Source of the DNA: Pseudoneurospora amorphoporcata
Lineage: Eukaryota; Ascomycota; Sordariomycetes; Sordariales; Sordariaceae
Length of the DNA: 64,000 nt
Assembly (NCBI GenBank): GCA_033297205.1
Contig: MU859216.1
Coordinates: 22,337 to 86,336, forward strand
Direction of reading: 5' to 3'
The translations under genes were made by a program, and so were the position numbers. The first letter of the stretch is position 1. Each line of letters opens with the position of its first letter. Below the pieces are notes generated by a model. The model searched no databases and had not been told where the DNA came from. It was given only the letters and a program-made list of their open reading frames with translations. Shown piece after piece: positions 54,958-64,000 of this stretch.

Positions 54958-56302
54958 TTTGATGGTAGAAATTATGAGGTGGGAAGGAAGGATGATGATG
55001 GGATGGATGGATGGATAAGCGAGGAGGGCTAGAGGGACAGAGATGTCTTTTTTTTTTTTTTGTTTTTTTTTTTGGATTTCCTTTTGATATATATATATAT
55101 ACCGGGTGCAGCATTGTTTCTTGGAAGAGGGATATGGATCTATCCGGTGGGATGTTGGATGTTTTGGTTTGGACTGACTGACAGAGACCTGGCGTCTTTT
55201 CTTATACCCCCTTTTCATTTTTCTATTATATCTCTTCAGCTCTGTCTGTTTATTTTCGCACAGACTAGTTTCTGTCTCTTCTTTTTGGCATCTATCATAC
55301 GTTCAACGATATATGATGGCATGTACATCGATGTATGTCAGAGATGGGACGACATAATAAGTGAGTGGCATGTTCGTACGTACGTAGCACGATAAGACCA
55401 GACATTTTTGAAATGAGAGGAAAGGATACTCTATAAGGTACTCAAACCATATCAAGGACAGAACCTAATTTGAAATATCCAAGTGATGAAGCTCGTCTAT
55501 GGTCATTTAGGTACGTACAAAACCGTAAGTTCGCAGGGCATAATATATCTAGGTAAACTGTAGAAGTAATTCCTATCCCGTCTCCAGATTCAGCTGTGCG
55601 TGGACAAGCCATAACTACCTATTCGGATTGCTGCAACCTTGTCTCATAACTCGACTGAACCCCTAATCGTGAATATCCAAAAAAAATAAAAAATAATATA
55701 TCGTATCGGAGTTAGCATTCTCATGTCCGTGACAAACTGGAGGTCTCGAGGGGAAGCGGAGACAGAAACAGCTGGAACGTCAAACACGAAGCGCAAGTGG
55801 GGGCCCGGAGGAGGGGTTCGGAGCGAGCTGTCTTGGGTTGGTTTAGTTGTATCCCGTCACTCCCGTCCGTCACCCTCCGGCCTCCGTGAACCTTCGACTT
55901 CTTTCCTCGTACATAGAAAGACACCCATCCATCCAGCTACATCAGTATCATCATTTCTGGAGGAGATACATCACACATCCAACATCTCAGCTGTGAGTTC
56001 AAATTCTCTCTCTCTTCAACACAACACAACACACACCCCTTAAAATCATCTCTGAACAGAACTTGAACCATCCCGTCCGTCACATGAAACGAAACGAAAA
56101 TAAACACATATATACGTCATACATCCATCTATCTATAACCCCCGATTCTTCTTCACCACACCATATCCCATTCTACCATATCCCATTCACTCACTCACTC
56201 TCAACGACTACTCACTCCTCAAAAGCATCAATCAATCAATCAACTAACTCCCGTCGCTCAAGCCAAGCCAAGCCAAGCCAAGACAAGACAAGACAATAAC
56301 AA
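54958..56302. other. Intergenic, BTB 3' flank and SDR promoter
   Basis: About 1.35 kb. It holds T-runs (55046-55074), an AT run (55087-55101) and a CAAGC/CAAGA repeat (56261-56295) immediately before the SDR start codon. No gene is supported. Confidence 0.5.
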
Positions 56303-57172
56303 ATGTCCACCTCCCAAATCCCCCCCGCCTTCGCCAAAGGCAACACAGCCGTCATAACAGGCGGCGCCTCCGGCATCGGCCTCGCCCTCGCCACCCGTCT
56401 TCTCTCCCACCACGGCCTGCGCGTGCTCGTCGCCGACAAAGATGCCTCGGCGCTCTACCGGCTCTCTCTGTCGCCCGAAACGGCGGGCCTTCTGACCTTT
56501 GAAATGGACGTCGGCAACCTCTCGGACTGGCGTCGGCTGAAAGCCCATATCGAGGAAGTCTTTGATGGCCAGGTTAACGTGCTAGCGCTCAACGCGGGCA
56601 GAGGGCTGCCGACTTCGTTCAACAATGAGGATCCGACGAATTTCGTCGAGACCATGCAGACGAATTTCTTGGGGGTGGTTAATGGGGTTGCGACGATGTT
56701 GCCGTTGGTGAAGGAGACGGTGAAGGATGGTGCAAAGGCTGCGATTATTATTACCGGCTCAAAACAGGGAATCACAAACCCGCCTGGAAACCCGGCTTAC
56801 AACGCGTCCAAGGCGGCGGTCAAGACGTTGGCGGAGCATCTGTCGTTTGACCTGTCTGCTTCGCATCCGGACATCGCTGTGCACTTGTTAGTCCCCGGGT
56901 GGACGTTTACGGGCATGACTGCCAGAGGGAAGAAGGAGAAGCCGGCGGGGGCATGGTGGCCGGAGCAGGTGGTTGATTTCCTGGAGAAGAAGATGGAGGA
57001 GGGGAAATTTTATGTCATTTGTCCGGATAACGATGTTAGTGAGGAGATGGATAGAAGAAGAATGGTCTGGGCTATGGGGGATGTGGTTGAGAACAGGCCG
57101 CCGTTGACGAGGTGGAGAGGAGACGGTTGGAAGGAGAAGGCGGAGGAGGGGATGAAGAAACTAGACGTGTAA
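56303..57172 (+). CDS. Short-chain dehydrogenase/reductase
   Basis: A single exon of 289 residues. Classical SDR features are complete: TGGASGIG at 19-26 (cofactor loop), Asp45 at the end of beta-2 (favours NAD over NADP), DV at 69-70, NAG at 97-99, Asn121, Ser153, Tyr166 and Lys170 (YNASK) as the catalytic tetrad, and PGWTFTGM after the active site. No signal peptide, membrane segment or C-terminal SKL is present, so it is probably a soluble cytosolic oxidoreductase. The substrate cannot be assigned from sequence. It stands alone, without biosynthetic neighbours. Confidence 0.93.
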   Translation: MSTSQIPPAFAKGNTAVITGGASGIGLALATRLLSHHGLRVLVADKDASALYRLSLSPETAGLLTFEMDVGNLSDWRRLKAHIEEVFDGQVNVLALNAGRGLPTSFNNEDPTNFVETMQTNFLGVVNGVATMLPLVKETVKDGAKAAIIITGSKQGITNPPGNPAYNASKAAVKTLAEHLSFDLSASHPDIAVHLLVPGWTFTGMTARGKKEKPAGAWWPEQVVDFLEKKMEEGKFYVICPDNDVSEEMDRRRMVWAMGDVVENRPPLTRWRGDGWKEKAEEGMKKLDV

Positions 57173-58334
57173 AGGGGGGCATGGCATGGCATGGGATGAT
57201 GGCACAGAAGAAGAGGGGGACAAGACGAGAGTTCGAGGGAGCAGGTGAGAGATGAGATGAGGTGCAAGCAGGCAGAGGCAGTTCAAATTCGAGGGAAAAG
57301 AGGTCAAGAAGATTGGTTTATTGTTGCTATAAACTACGATCCGGTGATACTCACCAAATAATACCATGATGACAGGCAAAATGTGCCTCACCATCAAACC
57401 TCCGATATCATCGATTGCTCTCCAAGGAAGTCTGCAGGTGAGACCAGTAGGGTTCCTGGTAGGGTCCTCTGGTTGGGTTGATTTTCGCCAGTCGTATACC
57501 TCGAGAACCGTGGGGCTTGTGGTTAACGCGGAGATAATCTGGCAGTCTCTTGTTTGTCCAACGGGTCCAAACTCGACCGACGAGTTTTCTACGTCCCTGC
57601 TTACCTGTGAAGGTATCCTGGGATGGGAATGTGGTCCGGGAAGTGTAATAATAGGGTGGTTTGCCATCCCCTGGTCAAGTAACGACCAGATAAGAAAGTC
57701 CAAAGTGCTGCACATGTCAAGTTAGTAGCAAAACAGAAACACAAAAGTCACAAGCGCATAAACATGCGACTTGCAAACCTCTGAGCAACCAGGCTTGATG
57801 ATACAACTTCGGGAGAACCTCCCATGGAGCATTTCACAAGCTTGAAGCGCAGAGGCAAGCAAGTTGTATGTGAAATGGCCATTGAGAACAAAAAAAAACT
57901 GTCTCGATTTGTTTTTGTTTGTTTGTTGCTCTGGTATTCTCATAATACTTCCCCCCACTTGCCATCCACCGACCTACGGGCCCCGTGACGACGGCCGCAG
58001 TGCTAGCACGGGTGCTGAGAAAGCAAAGCCCAACACTCAAGGTCCTAGACACGCAGGTCGACACATCCCGCCTGATCTTGTTTTGGTAGATGTTGAAGTC
58101 CATCAACGTGTTTTGCCGTGAAGTATTTGTTCGCCAAGAGTTGGACAAAAAGGGCGATAGTTGAGTGGGGGGTATCGAAAGCCCTCTTTGTCGTGGTCGA
58201 GGGTCAAGCCCTACATGATCGCGGTCACTCCGGACGTCAAGAGGTATGGATGGTATTGTCGAGAATGGCCATCACAACAACAACAACCACCCTCCTCCAT
58301 TCATCCTTCCGTTCGTCAAGTCGGTCGGACAAAT
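57173..58334. other. Intergenic region between convergent genes
   Basis: About 1.16 kb between the SDR stop and the L26 stop. Frames of 119 codons (57366-57725, +) and 184 codons (57161-57715, -) overlap each other and resemble no family. No gene is supported. Confidence 0.45.
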
Positions 58335-58873
58335 TTAGGCGGAGACCTTGGTGGGCTTGGCGAGCTCACGGCCGCGCTTGATGCGCTCAAGGATGGCCTC
58401 ACGGTCCTTATCAAGCTTGAGCTTGGTAATGACGACGTTGGAGGGGTGGATGCCGAGGGGAACGGAGGCACCGGTGGCCTTGTCGCGGGTGACGCGCTCG
58501 ACGTGGATGACGTACTTGAGGCGGTAGACGGAAGTGACCTTGCCCTCCTTGTCCTTGTTGGCGCCGCGGACAATGGTGACCTCGTCGTCCTTGCGGATGG
58601 GGATGGAGCGGACCTTTTTCTTCTGTTAGTCTTTTGTCCCCTTCGCTTGTTGGAATACCGGGTCTGCTCACGTTGTACTTCTCACGGAGCTCCTTGGAAA
58701 GGGGAGCGCTCATGATGTTGCGACGAACGCTGGAAGGAGCGCTGAAGTGCGCCTTGCGCGACTTGCGGCGGCTGGAGGAGACGGCTATTATGCCATTGTT
58801 AGTATTTCGTTATTCGTCGTCATTTCCATGGTTGCAGATAACGGTGGTACTCACAGGTGCTGACCTTGACCAT
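58335..58873 (-). CDS. RPL26: 60S ribosomal protein L26 (uL24)
   Basis: Three exons: 58873-58855 (19 nt), 58784-58672 and 58613-58335, giving 136 residues, the normal length. Intron 1 (70 bp) and intron 2 (58 bp) have GTGAGT and GTGAGC donors, CTAAC branches and TAG and AAAAG acceptors. The joined protein starts MVKVSTSVSSSRRKSRKAHF, continues SAPSSVRRNIMSAPLSKELR, and includes the KOW-type segment DDEVTIVRGANKDKEGKV and YVIHVERVTRDKATG. It ends REAILERIKRGRELAKPTKVSA. L26 sits near the polypeptide exit tunnel of the large subunit. Introns at the extreme 5' end are usual for fungal ribosomal protein genes. A telomere-like repeat lies about 240 bp upstream of the start. Confidence 0.97.
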
Positions 58874-59234
58874 TTTGACTGATTTGTGCCGACCGAGGAA
58901 GGATGTTCAATTCAGAATCTCCGCGTTCAGAGAGAAAGAAAGAGCAAAAATTTGAAGTCAAGTAGTTTGTGGGTGCAATTTGGCACAAAAACTGTGGGGT
59001 CTGCCAAAAAGCCCTGACCGCCTTCTGCATTGGAGTTGGTCTGTGCTGCGGCTTGGCAGAACGGATGTTGCCGAGGACGACGGGACTTTTTGGCAGAAGT
59101 GTGTAGGCCAGGGTTAGGGGTACCAGTGGCACATCGCAATGGCTCAACGACGAGATCAGGTAACAGTCAAACATATTATCAACATTATAACGATCTTAAC
59201 TATGTAGCCAGAAAGGTATACAATATCTACACAC
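58874..59234 (-). promoter_or_regulatory. L26 promoter with a TTAGGG-type box
   Basis: 361 bp between the L26 start and the GEN1 stop. AGGGTTAGGGG at 59110-59120 (+ strand) reads CCCCTAACCCT on the gene strand, like the Tbf1/telobox element found in ribosomal protein promoters of some ascomycetes. TTTTGGCAGA-type repeats occur at 59005-59011 and 59088-59098. The functional claim is inference. Confidence 0.4.
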
Positions 59235-62200
59235 TCAATCATCACCGGTGAGATCAATAAATGATGCTTCGCTCAGCCGCCATCTCCTGCTGCTGCTGCT
59301 GCCTTCCCTTGCAGTCTGACGTCGCATCTCCTCACTGGTGACCCTGTCTTCCGCCGATTCTAGGTTTAGACCTGGGAACAAGAGGCTTCTCTTCGGAGTT
59401 GCTCTGGATGACCCTATACTTGCTTCCCTAACCGTCCTGCCAACGCTGGTTGCTCGTGTACCATGTCCAGCATCATCTTCCACGGCACTCCAATCCCATT
59501 TGCTGCTCAACAGATTGCTCCTAGCACTCTCTGCTCGCTGGAACGTTCTTGGAGATGGTACTGGTGATGATCTTAGAGCTGGCGAAGATCTCTTCTCTCT
59601 GGCAAGTTCCCTTCTAGCTGATAGCGAGGGCGAAAGGGTAGCACTTGCTCTCGGTCGTATCGGCGAGGGCGACTTCTGACGGGTTAATGCTCCGATGGAG
59701 GCAAACGAGTCGTCGTTATCCGAGTCGTCTTCCTCATCGAGAGCCCCCAGGTCAACCTTCCCTCTCTGAAACAAGGGAGCCTTTGTTCGAGAGGAGGCAA
59801 CAGGTGCTGAACTCGTTGGCCGGATATCCTTTATTGACGCCTGAATTGCTCGCTCGAGCTCGTCATCTTCGTCGGTCTCATCCAGATGGCTGTTCGTCTG
59901 TTGCTTCCCAGAGAACAATGACGAGGAAAGGCCTGCGCCGAGTGATGGTTTATGATCAAACGCCTTTGATCTACTGCTCTTCAGTGACGCAAGCATCGTT
60001 CTCTCAAACTCATCGTCGTCATCCGACAGCGGTTCAAGCGTCTTACCCGTCGTGGAAGGCAAGACCGCGCTCTGTGTCCTGCCAAACAATCTTGATCCCG
60101 ATTGCTCCCTTGTAGACGGGTATCCAAAATCCAGCATTGACTTTTGCTTGGTGGGCGTCTTGTCTTTGCCAGACGCTGGTCCCTTCCTCTGTGAACTTGC
60201 CAACGCTGATGAGTGTGATCGCAATCTTGATGGTTCCTCTAAATCGCGAATGGACCTCTGAGAAGGGTATCGTGTGGGGTCCGACGTCGTCCTTGTTGCT
60301 GGCAACCTTTCTTTCCACCGAACACTTGGCGGCGGCGGACTACTGGCAAATGGATCGGGTGAGAATGATCTGTTGTTCTCCAGCGGGGAATTTGGCAACC
60401 TCTTTCCGGTAACAGATGGACTGGACGAAATGAGAATGGGTTCCTGGTTGAAGAGGCTTGATTTTGCTGCTGGTTGAGAAGATGCGATGTTCTTTGTGAT
60501 CCTGGTGCTTGCTTGTGAACCTGCGAGTGACCAAGGGTTGCCGGCTGGAGGTCGTGATGTAGCTGCTGTCTTTTTGCTAGTAGTCCGAGAGGAAGACGCC
60601 TTTGTAGTACCTTTGCTTGTTGTGGTCGTCGTTCGGGAGGTAGTTGTTACTGTCTCAAAACGATCTGACGAAAGCTGAGAAAGTTGCTGACTTGCCAAAG
60701 GAACGTATGTTGACCTGGGAGGTGATAACTCCAATGACAGGTAATCGTTCGTTGACTTCGTGGCAGTAGCAGCAATTGCTGGCGCCTTTGCGACCTTGAC
60801 GTACTTGTCCAATGCTCCAGCCGGCATTCCTCCCGTTTGCTTTGTTGTTCGTGCTTTTCCCGTCCCCTTGTTCGCAGCCTTCAACTCCTTTGCCCGTTGC
60901 TTCTCCTCCCAGATTTCCACTGTCAGGGGAACTCCCAGTTTAGCAACTGTTTCCGGAATCCATGCAAGGTCTGGTCTCAAGGGATCAAATGGCTTTGCGC
61001 TGCTTGCACCTTGGGTGCTACTTGGCGGTTCATCTTGGGCATCAAACTCATCGTCGCTGTTGAGAGCCAGCCCATCCCGACCGAAACCCTCATTCTCCTC
61101 CTCGGGCTCGGCATCCAGATCCACCGGGACAATCTCAATCGGAACATAGGATATCCTCAGCTCAGGAGTCGCATCCGTACTAAAATGCGCTCTCCGGCTT
61201 TTGATCCCCTTGACTAGCACCGCCTCCTCCTTCTCCTTACGATTGAGATCATCAGTCTCATTCTCATCCTCAGACCTCTGCAACAAAAACTGCACAAGCA
61301 AACTCGGCGCCAGCACACGAATGAACTTGACAGCCCCCGTCCGATACTCCCAATCAAACGTCTCCCTCACAAACACCCTCAACCCCTCTACATCCACCTC
61401 CTGTTTTCCCGGAAACTGCCTCCTCAGCCTCTGCACCGTCTCCGGCTTCGACACCACCGGATGAGTATAATACCTCAACACCTCCAAGCTGGGGAACCCC
61501 TCCGGGATCTCCAAAGCCTTATGCCTGGTCCTGAAATAGCCACTCTCATTCGTCCTCAACTCCCTCGTCAACCGTTCCTTCCACCTCTCCAGCGCAGCCT
61601 GATCAGCCCTCCTAATGCCACAAAGCTCTTTGCCGAAGCCCGCCCTCGCCGCCTCACACGCGACCTTGACACCGCACCCGGGTACACCCTCAGGCAAATA
61701 ATCCCCTCCACTCATCAGCGCAACCAACACCATCCCCTCCCTATCCAACCCATTAATCCCCCCTCGGCCTTCTCGTTCATGCACATCATACACACTCACG
61801 TGCGTCGGCGTTTTGCTATTCCTCGTCCCCTCGGCGCTCCAATTCCTCAACGTCCGTCGACAGCCAAACATGATGGTATCCACATCCTCACTCAACACGG
61901 CATCCACCACGCCTTCCCTCTGCAACAATGCGCACTCGGCTTCGGCTTCACCAGGCGCATCATGGCATTGAAACCCAAACAGCCGGATCATCCGCTTGGC
62001 CATGGCGTCCGCCACGCCGTGGCTGTTTCCATAACTGTAAGATCGCTTGTTGCGCTTGAAGGCGGGCTTGTTGGGCCCGTCGAAGACGAAAAGCGGTTGG
62101 ATTGCATGCCCCAAGAGACGGACGAGCCGGTAGAAGAGCGTGCGCACGGCTGGGTTGGAACCACCGCGTGCGGCGAGGATTTGGAACTGCCAGATGGAGA

Positions 62201-62423
62201 TGTCGATTGCGAGACGGAGGGGGCGGCCCGTGGTTTCGAGGTGGGTGGTGGCGAGGGCGGTGAGGGAGATGCGTTGCCCGGGGCCGATTTCTTTGTAGAT
62301 TCTGTGATTGTTGTGAGTGAGTGAGTGACATGTACGGACGGCGGTTAGGTATGTGGGTGGCGATGGGGATGGGATTGGATGTTTTCACCATCAAATGTTG
62401 CTCACTCACCCTTTGATGCCCAT
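59235..62423 (-). CDS. GEN1: GEN1/Yen1-type Holliday junction resolvase (XPG/Rad2 family)
   Basis: Two exons: 62423-62410 (14 nt) and 62301-59235, 1026 residues. The donor is GTGAGT, ACCTAACC is a plausible branch and the acceptor CACAG; the junction gives MGIKG-IYKEIGPGQRISL, the invariant start of this family. The XPG-N domain shows LAIDISIWQFQ and FVFDGPNKPAFKR (Asp ~78). The XPG-I domain has PGEAEAECALLQ (~125) and LSEDVDTIMFG (~143), followed by MSGGDYLPEGVPGCGVKVA of the H2TH region. These are the metal-binding acidic residues of structure-specific nucleases. A long Ser/Thr-rich C-terminal half carries many SP/TP and RxxS sites, as expected of cell-cycle-regulated GEN1/Yen1. It cleaves Holliday junctions after recombination. 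It is divergent to the actin-related gene. Confidence 0.95.
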
Positions 62424-63013
62424 TTTGGTGGGATTTTTTTTTTGTGATTGAATTCGCCAATTAGGTCAAAAATTGCAGAGCAAAAAAACCTCAGGCCATA
62501 GTGTGAAAGCAAAGTAAAGAGGCTACTTATTCGCGGCCTCTCCTCACCAAGAAAGGTTCACGGAATGAAGAAGATGCAAACAAAGTCAAACAGAGAAAGG
62601 ACCGTGAATTGTTGACGACATTTCCCTTTCTGGACGCAAATGTGGGGCGCAGACGTTGGCTCGACTACCAGCCGCAGGGACCCGCCTGTGATGTGATGTC
62701 AGCTGTTTAACAAGGGCTGTACTAACGTAGCGTCAATTTAATGCAGAAGCTGGGTACATCTGTTAGCATCCAAACAAGCGTCAATAGGCAGCTGCCCATT
62801 CAGGCCCCAATTGACCTTCAACTTCACTGAAGCGTTTGTAGGTATGGCACATCACGTCCATCCACCATCCAATTCAGTGTCATCCATCACCGATTTCCTG
62901 AACCAACCCGAGCCCCCAAAGCTCCAATTGACGCGAAAACGACCGTTATGATGAACTGATTACACCAATTGATTCTTTTTTTTCTCTTTCAATCAACGCC
63001 AAACGCCAATAAA
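62424..63013. promoter_or_regulatory. Shared divergent promoter of GEN1 and actin-related gene
   Basis: 590 bp between the two start codons. A T-run (62437-62443) lies next to the GEN1 start and a T/C-rich patch (62970-62990) just before the actin-related start. No specific operator was recognised. Confidence 0.45.
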
Positions 63014-63906
63014 ATGTCAACCTCCCTTCCCCACCGAGGCGTCGCCAACATCCGAGCTGCCCCTGCTGCTCCCTCCTCCCGCAGTGGTGGTGGCAGCAGC
63101 CACCGTGAGCGTGAGAGCTCCAGCCACCGAGACCGCGGAGATCGTGACCGTGACCGTGACCGTGACCGCGACCATCACTCCGGCACATCAACGCCCACGC
63201 GTCCAATTCCTACTTTCAACACACCATCTAGCTTGCGGGCAGAGGAGGAGCTCATTGTCATTGACTTCGGCACGCGGAAGGTCCAGGTGGGCTTTGCTGG
63301 GGACTCGGCGCCTAGGGGTGTGGTGTGGTTCGGTCCGGAGCAGCAGCGAAGGATTGGCGATTTCAGGGACTGGCAGACGGATTATCGGCAAGATTGGAGG
63401 TCGAAAGCCGCGGGAGGCAATTGGGGGAGGGATTATGAGCTGTGGAGGCCGGATGTGAGGGGCTTGGAATTGGGCCAGGTGGGGGATAAGGTTGAGAAGG
63501 CTGTGAGGGAGGCTTATACCAAGTAGGTTCTGATATCATGAAGAAGCATTGCCGAGGAGATGTACTGACACTTGTTGCAGATACATGCTCATTGACTCTC
63601 GCCCACGGAGGATGGTATGCGTCGTACCCACAGGTCTTCCCATCCCCCTTCTATCAGCAGCTTTGGACAGCCTCTTTCACCGCTTCCAACCACCAACAAT
63701 CTCGCTGCTATCATCACCAGTTGCCGTGGCCGTCGCCGCCGGTGTACGCTCAGCGCTTGTCGTCGATCTCGGCTGGAACGAGACTATAGTCACCAGCGTC
63801 TATGAGTACCGTGAAGTGGCATCTAAGAGAACAGTCAGAGGAGGGAGGAAGTTGACGGAAGAGACTCACCGTTTCCTAGCCAAAGAATTGGGCCATGTCC
63901 AACAAG

Positions 63907-64000
<94 letters not shown>
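63014..64000 (+). CDS. Actin-related protein (Arp10/Arp11-like), partial
   Basis: Exon 1 is 63014-63522 and exon 2 is 63581 to beyond the window. The 58-bp intron (GTAGGT, branch TACTGAC, acceptor GCAG) splits a Lys codon in AYTK-YMLID. About 309 residues are visible. The N-terminal ~75 residues are Ser/Arg-rich with an Arg-Asp repeat. The actin fold starts at EELIVIDFGTRKVQVGFAGD (phosphate-1 loop) and continues with MLIDSRPRRMVCVVPTGLPI, ISLLSSPVAVAVAAGVRSA and LVVDLGWNETIVTSVYEYRE (phosphate-2 loop). A poly-Asn tract (63909-64000, at least 30 Asn) then runs off the edge. The divergent loops suggest a non-polymerising Arp. Dynactin pointed-end Arp10/Arp11 (Neurospora RO-7 type) is my best guess; a nuclear Arp is the alternative. 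ATG 63014 is preceded by AATAAA. Confidence 0.8.
63909..64000 (+). repeat. AAC trinucleotide array encoding poly-Asn
   Basis: At least 30 perfect AAC units in frame with the actin-related coding sequence, continuing past the window edge. It is the longest perfect trinucleotide array in the window and the only long one inside a coding exon. Confidence 0.95.

Noticed and set aside
57161..57725. 184-codon (-) and 119-codon (+) frames beside the SDR gene
   Set aside because: They are mutually antisense and without family resemblance; likely 3' flank.

Overview
This window is nuclear DNA of a filamentous ascomycete, most likely a sordariomycete close to Neurospora/Sordaria. That placement is an inference from short introns with GTRNGT donors, CTAAC-type branch points and CAG/TAG acceptors, long intergenic spaces full of microsatellites, complex I genes, and two short inverted-repeat elements, one with arms differing only by transitions, as Repeat-Induced Point mutation (RIP) would produce. 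Splice sites were placed by reading frame, motif and family conservation; no transcript data were available.

Layout, left to right. 387-7835 (-): 2482-residue coiled-coil/repeat protein. 10468-11407 (-): PLP-binding YggS/PROSC-family protein, with a foldback element (11518-11836) directly upstream. 15980-17668 (+): Gln-rich protein with a possible ubiquitin-like domain. 19822-21028 (-): Mo25/Hym1 scaffold, divergent from 21981-25270 (+), cytosolic isoleucyl-tRNA synthetase. 25584-26047 (-): a three-exon 66-residue twin CX9C microgene resembling NDUFAF8, divergent from 27079-31666 (+), a Sfi1-like centrin-binding protein. 34931-35503 (-): weak candidate ORF lying in frame just after the stop of the SWI/SNF-RSC subunit Swp73/Rsc6 (35525-38033, -). 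39183-42042 (-): PDK1/Pkh-type kinase. 44489-45592 (+): disordered conserved protein. 47106-47550: non-autonomous hAT-like element with a perfect 8-bp target duplication. 48485-49402 (+): conserved fungal protein of unknown function. 52921-54957 (+): BTB-domain protein. 56303-57172 (+): short-chain dehydrogenase. 58335-58873 (-): ribosomal protein L26. 59235-62423 (-): GEN1/Yen1 Holliday-junction resolvase. 63014-64000 (+): 5' part of an actin-related protein, cut by the window edge inside a poly-Asn tract.

These are mostly independent housekeeping genes rather than a cluster: translation (IleRS, L26), signalling and polarity (Hym1, PDK1), microtubule organisation (Sfi1, actin-related protein), chromatin (Swp73), recombination (GEN1) and mitochondria (CX9C microgene). 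No tRNA, rRNA, CRISPR or operon-like structure was seen. The observations most worth checking are the complex I assembly microgene, the two inverted-repeat elements, the 29-residue repeat coiled coil with an exactly 11-residue insertion, and the reading frame that continues past the Swp73 stop.
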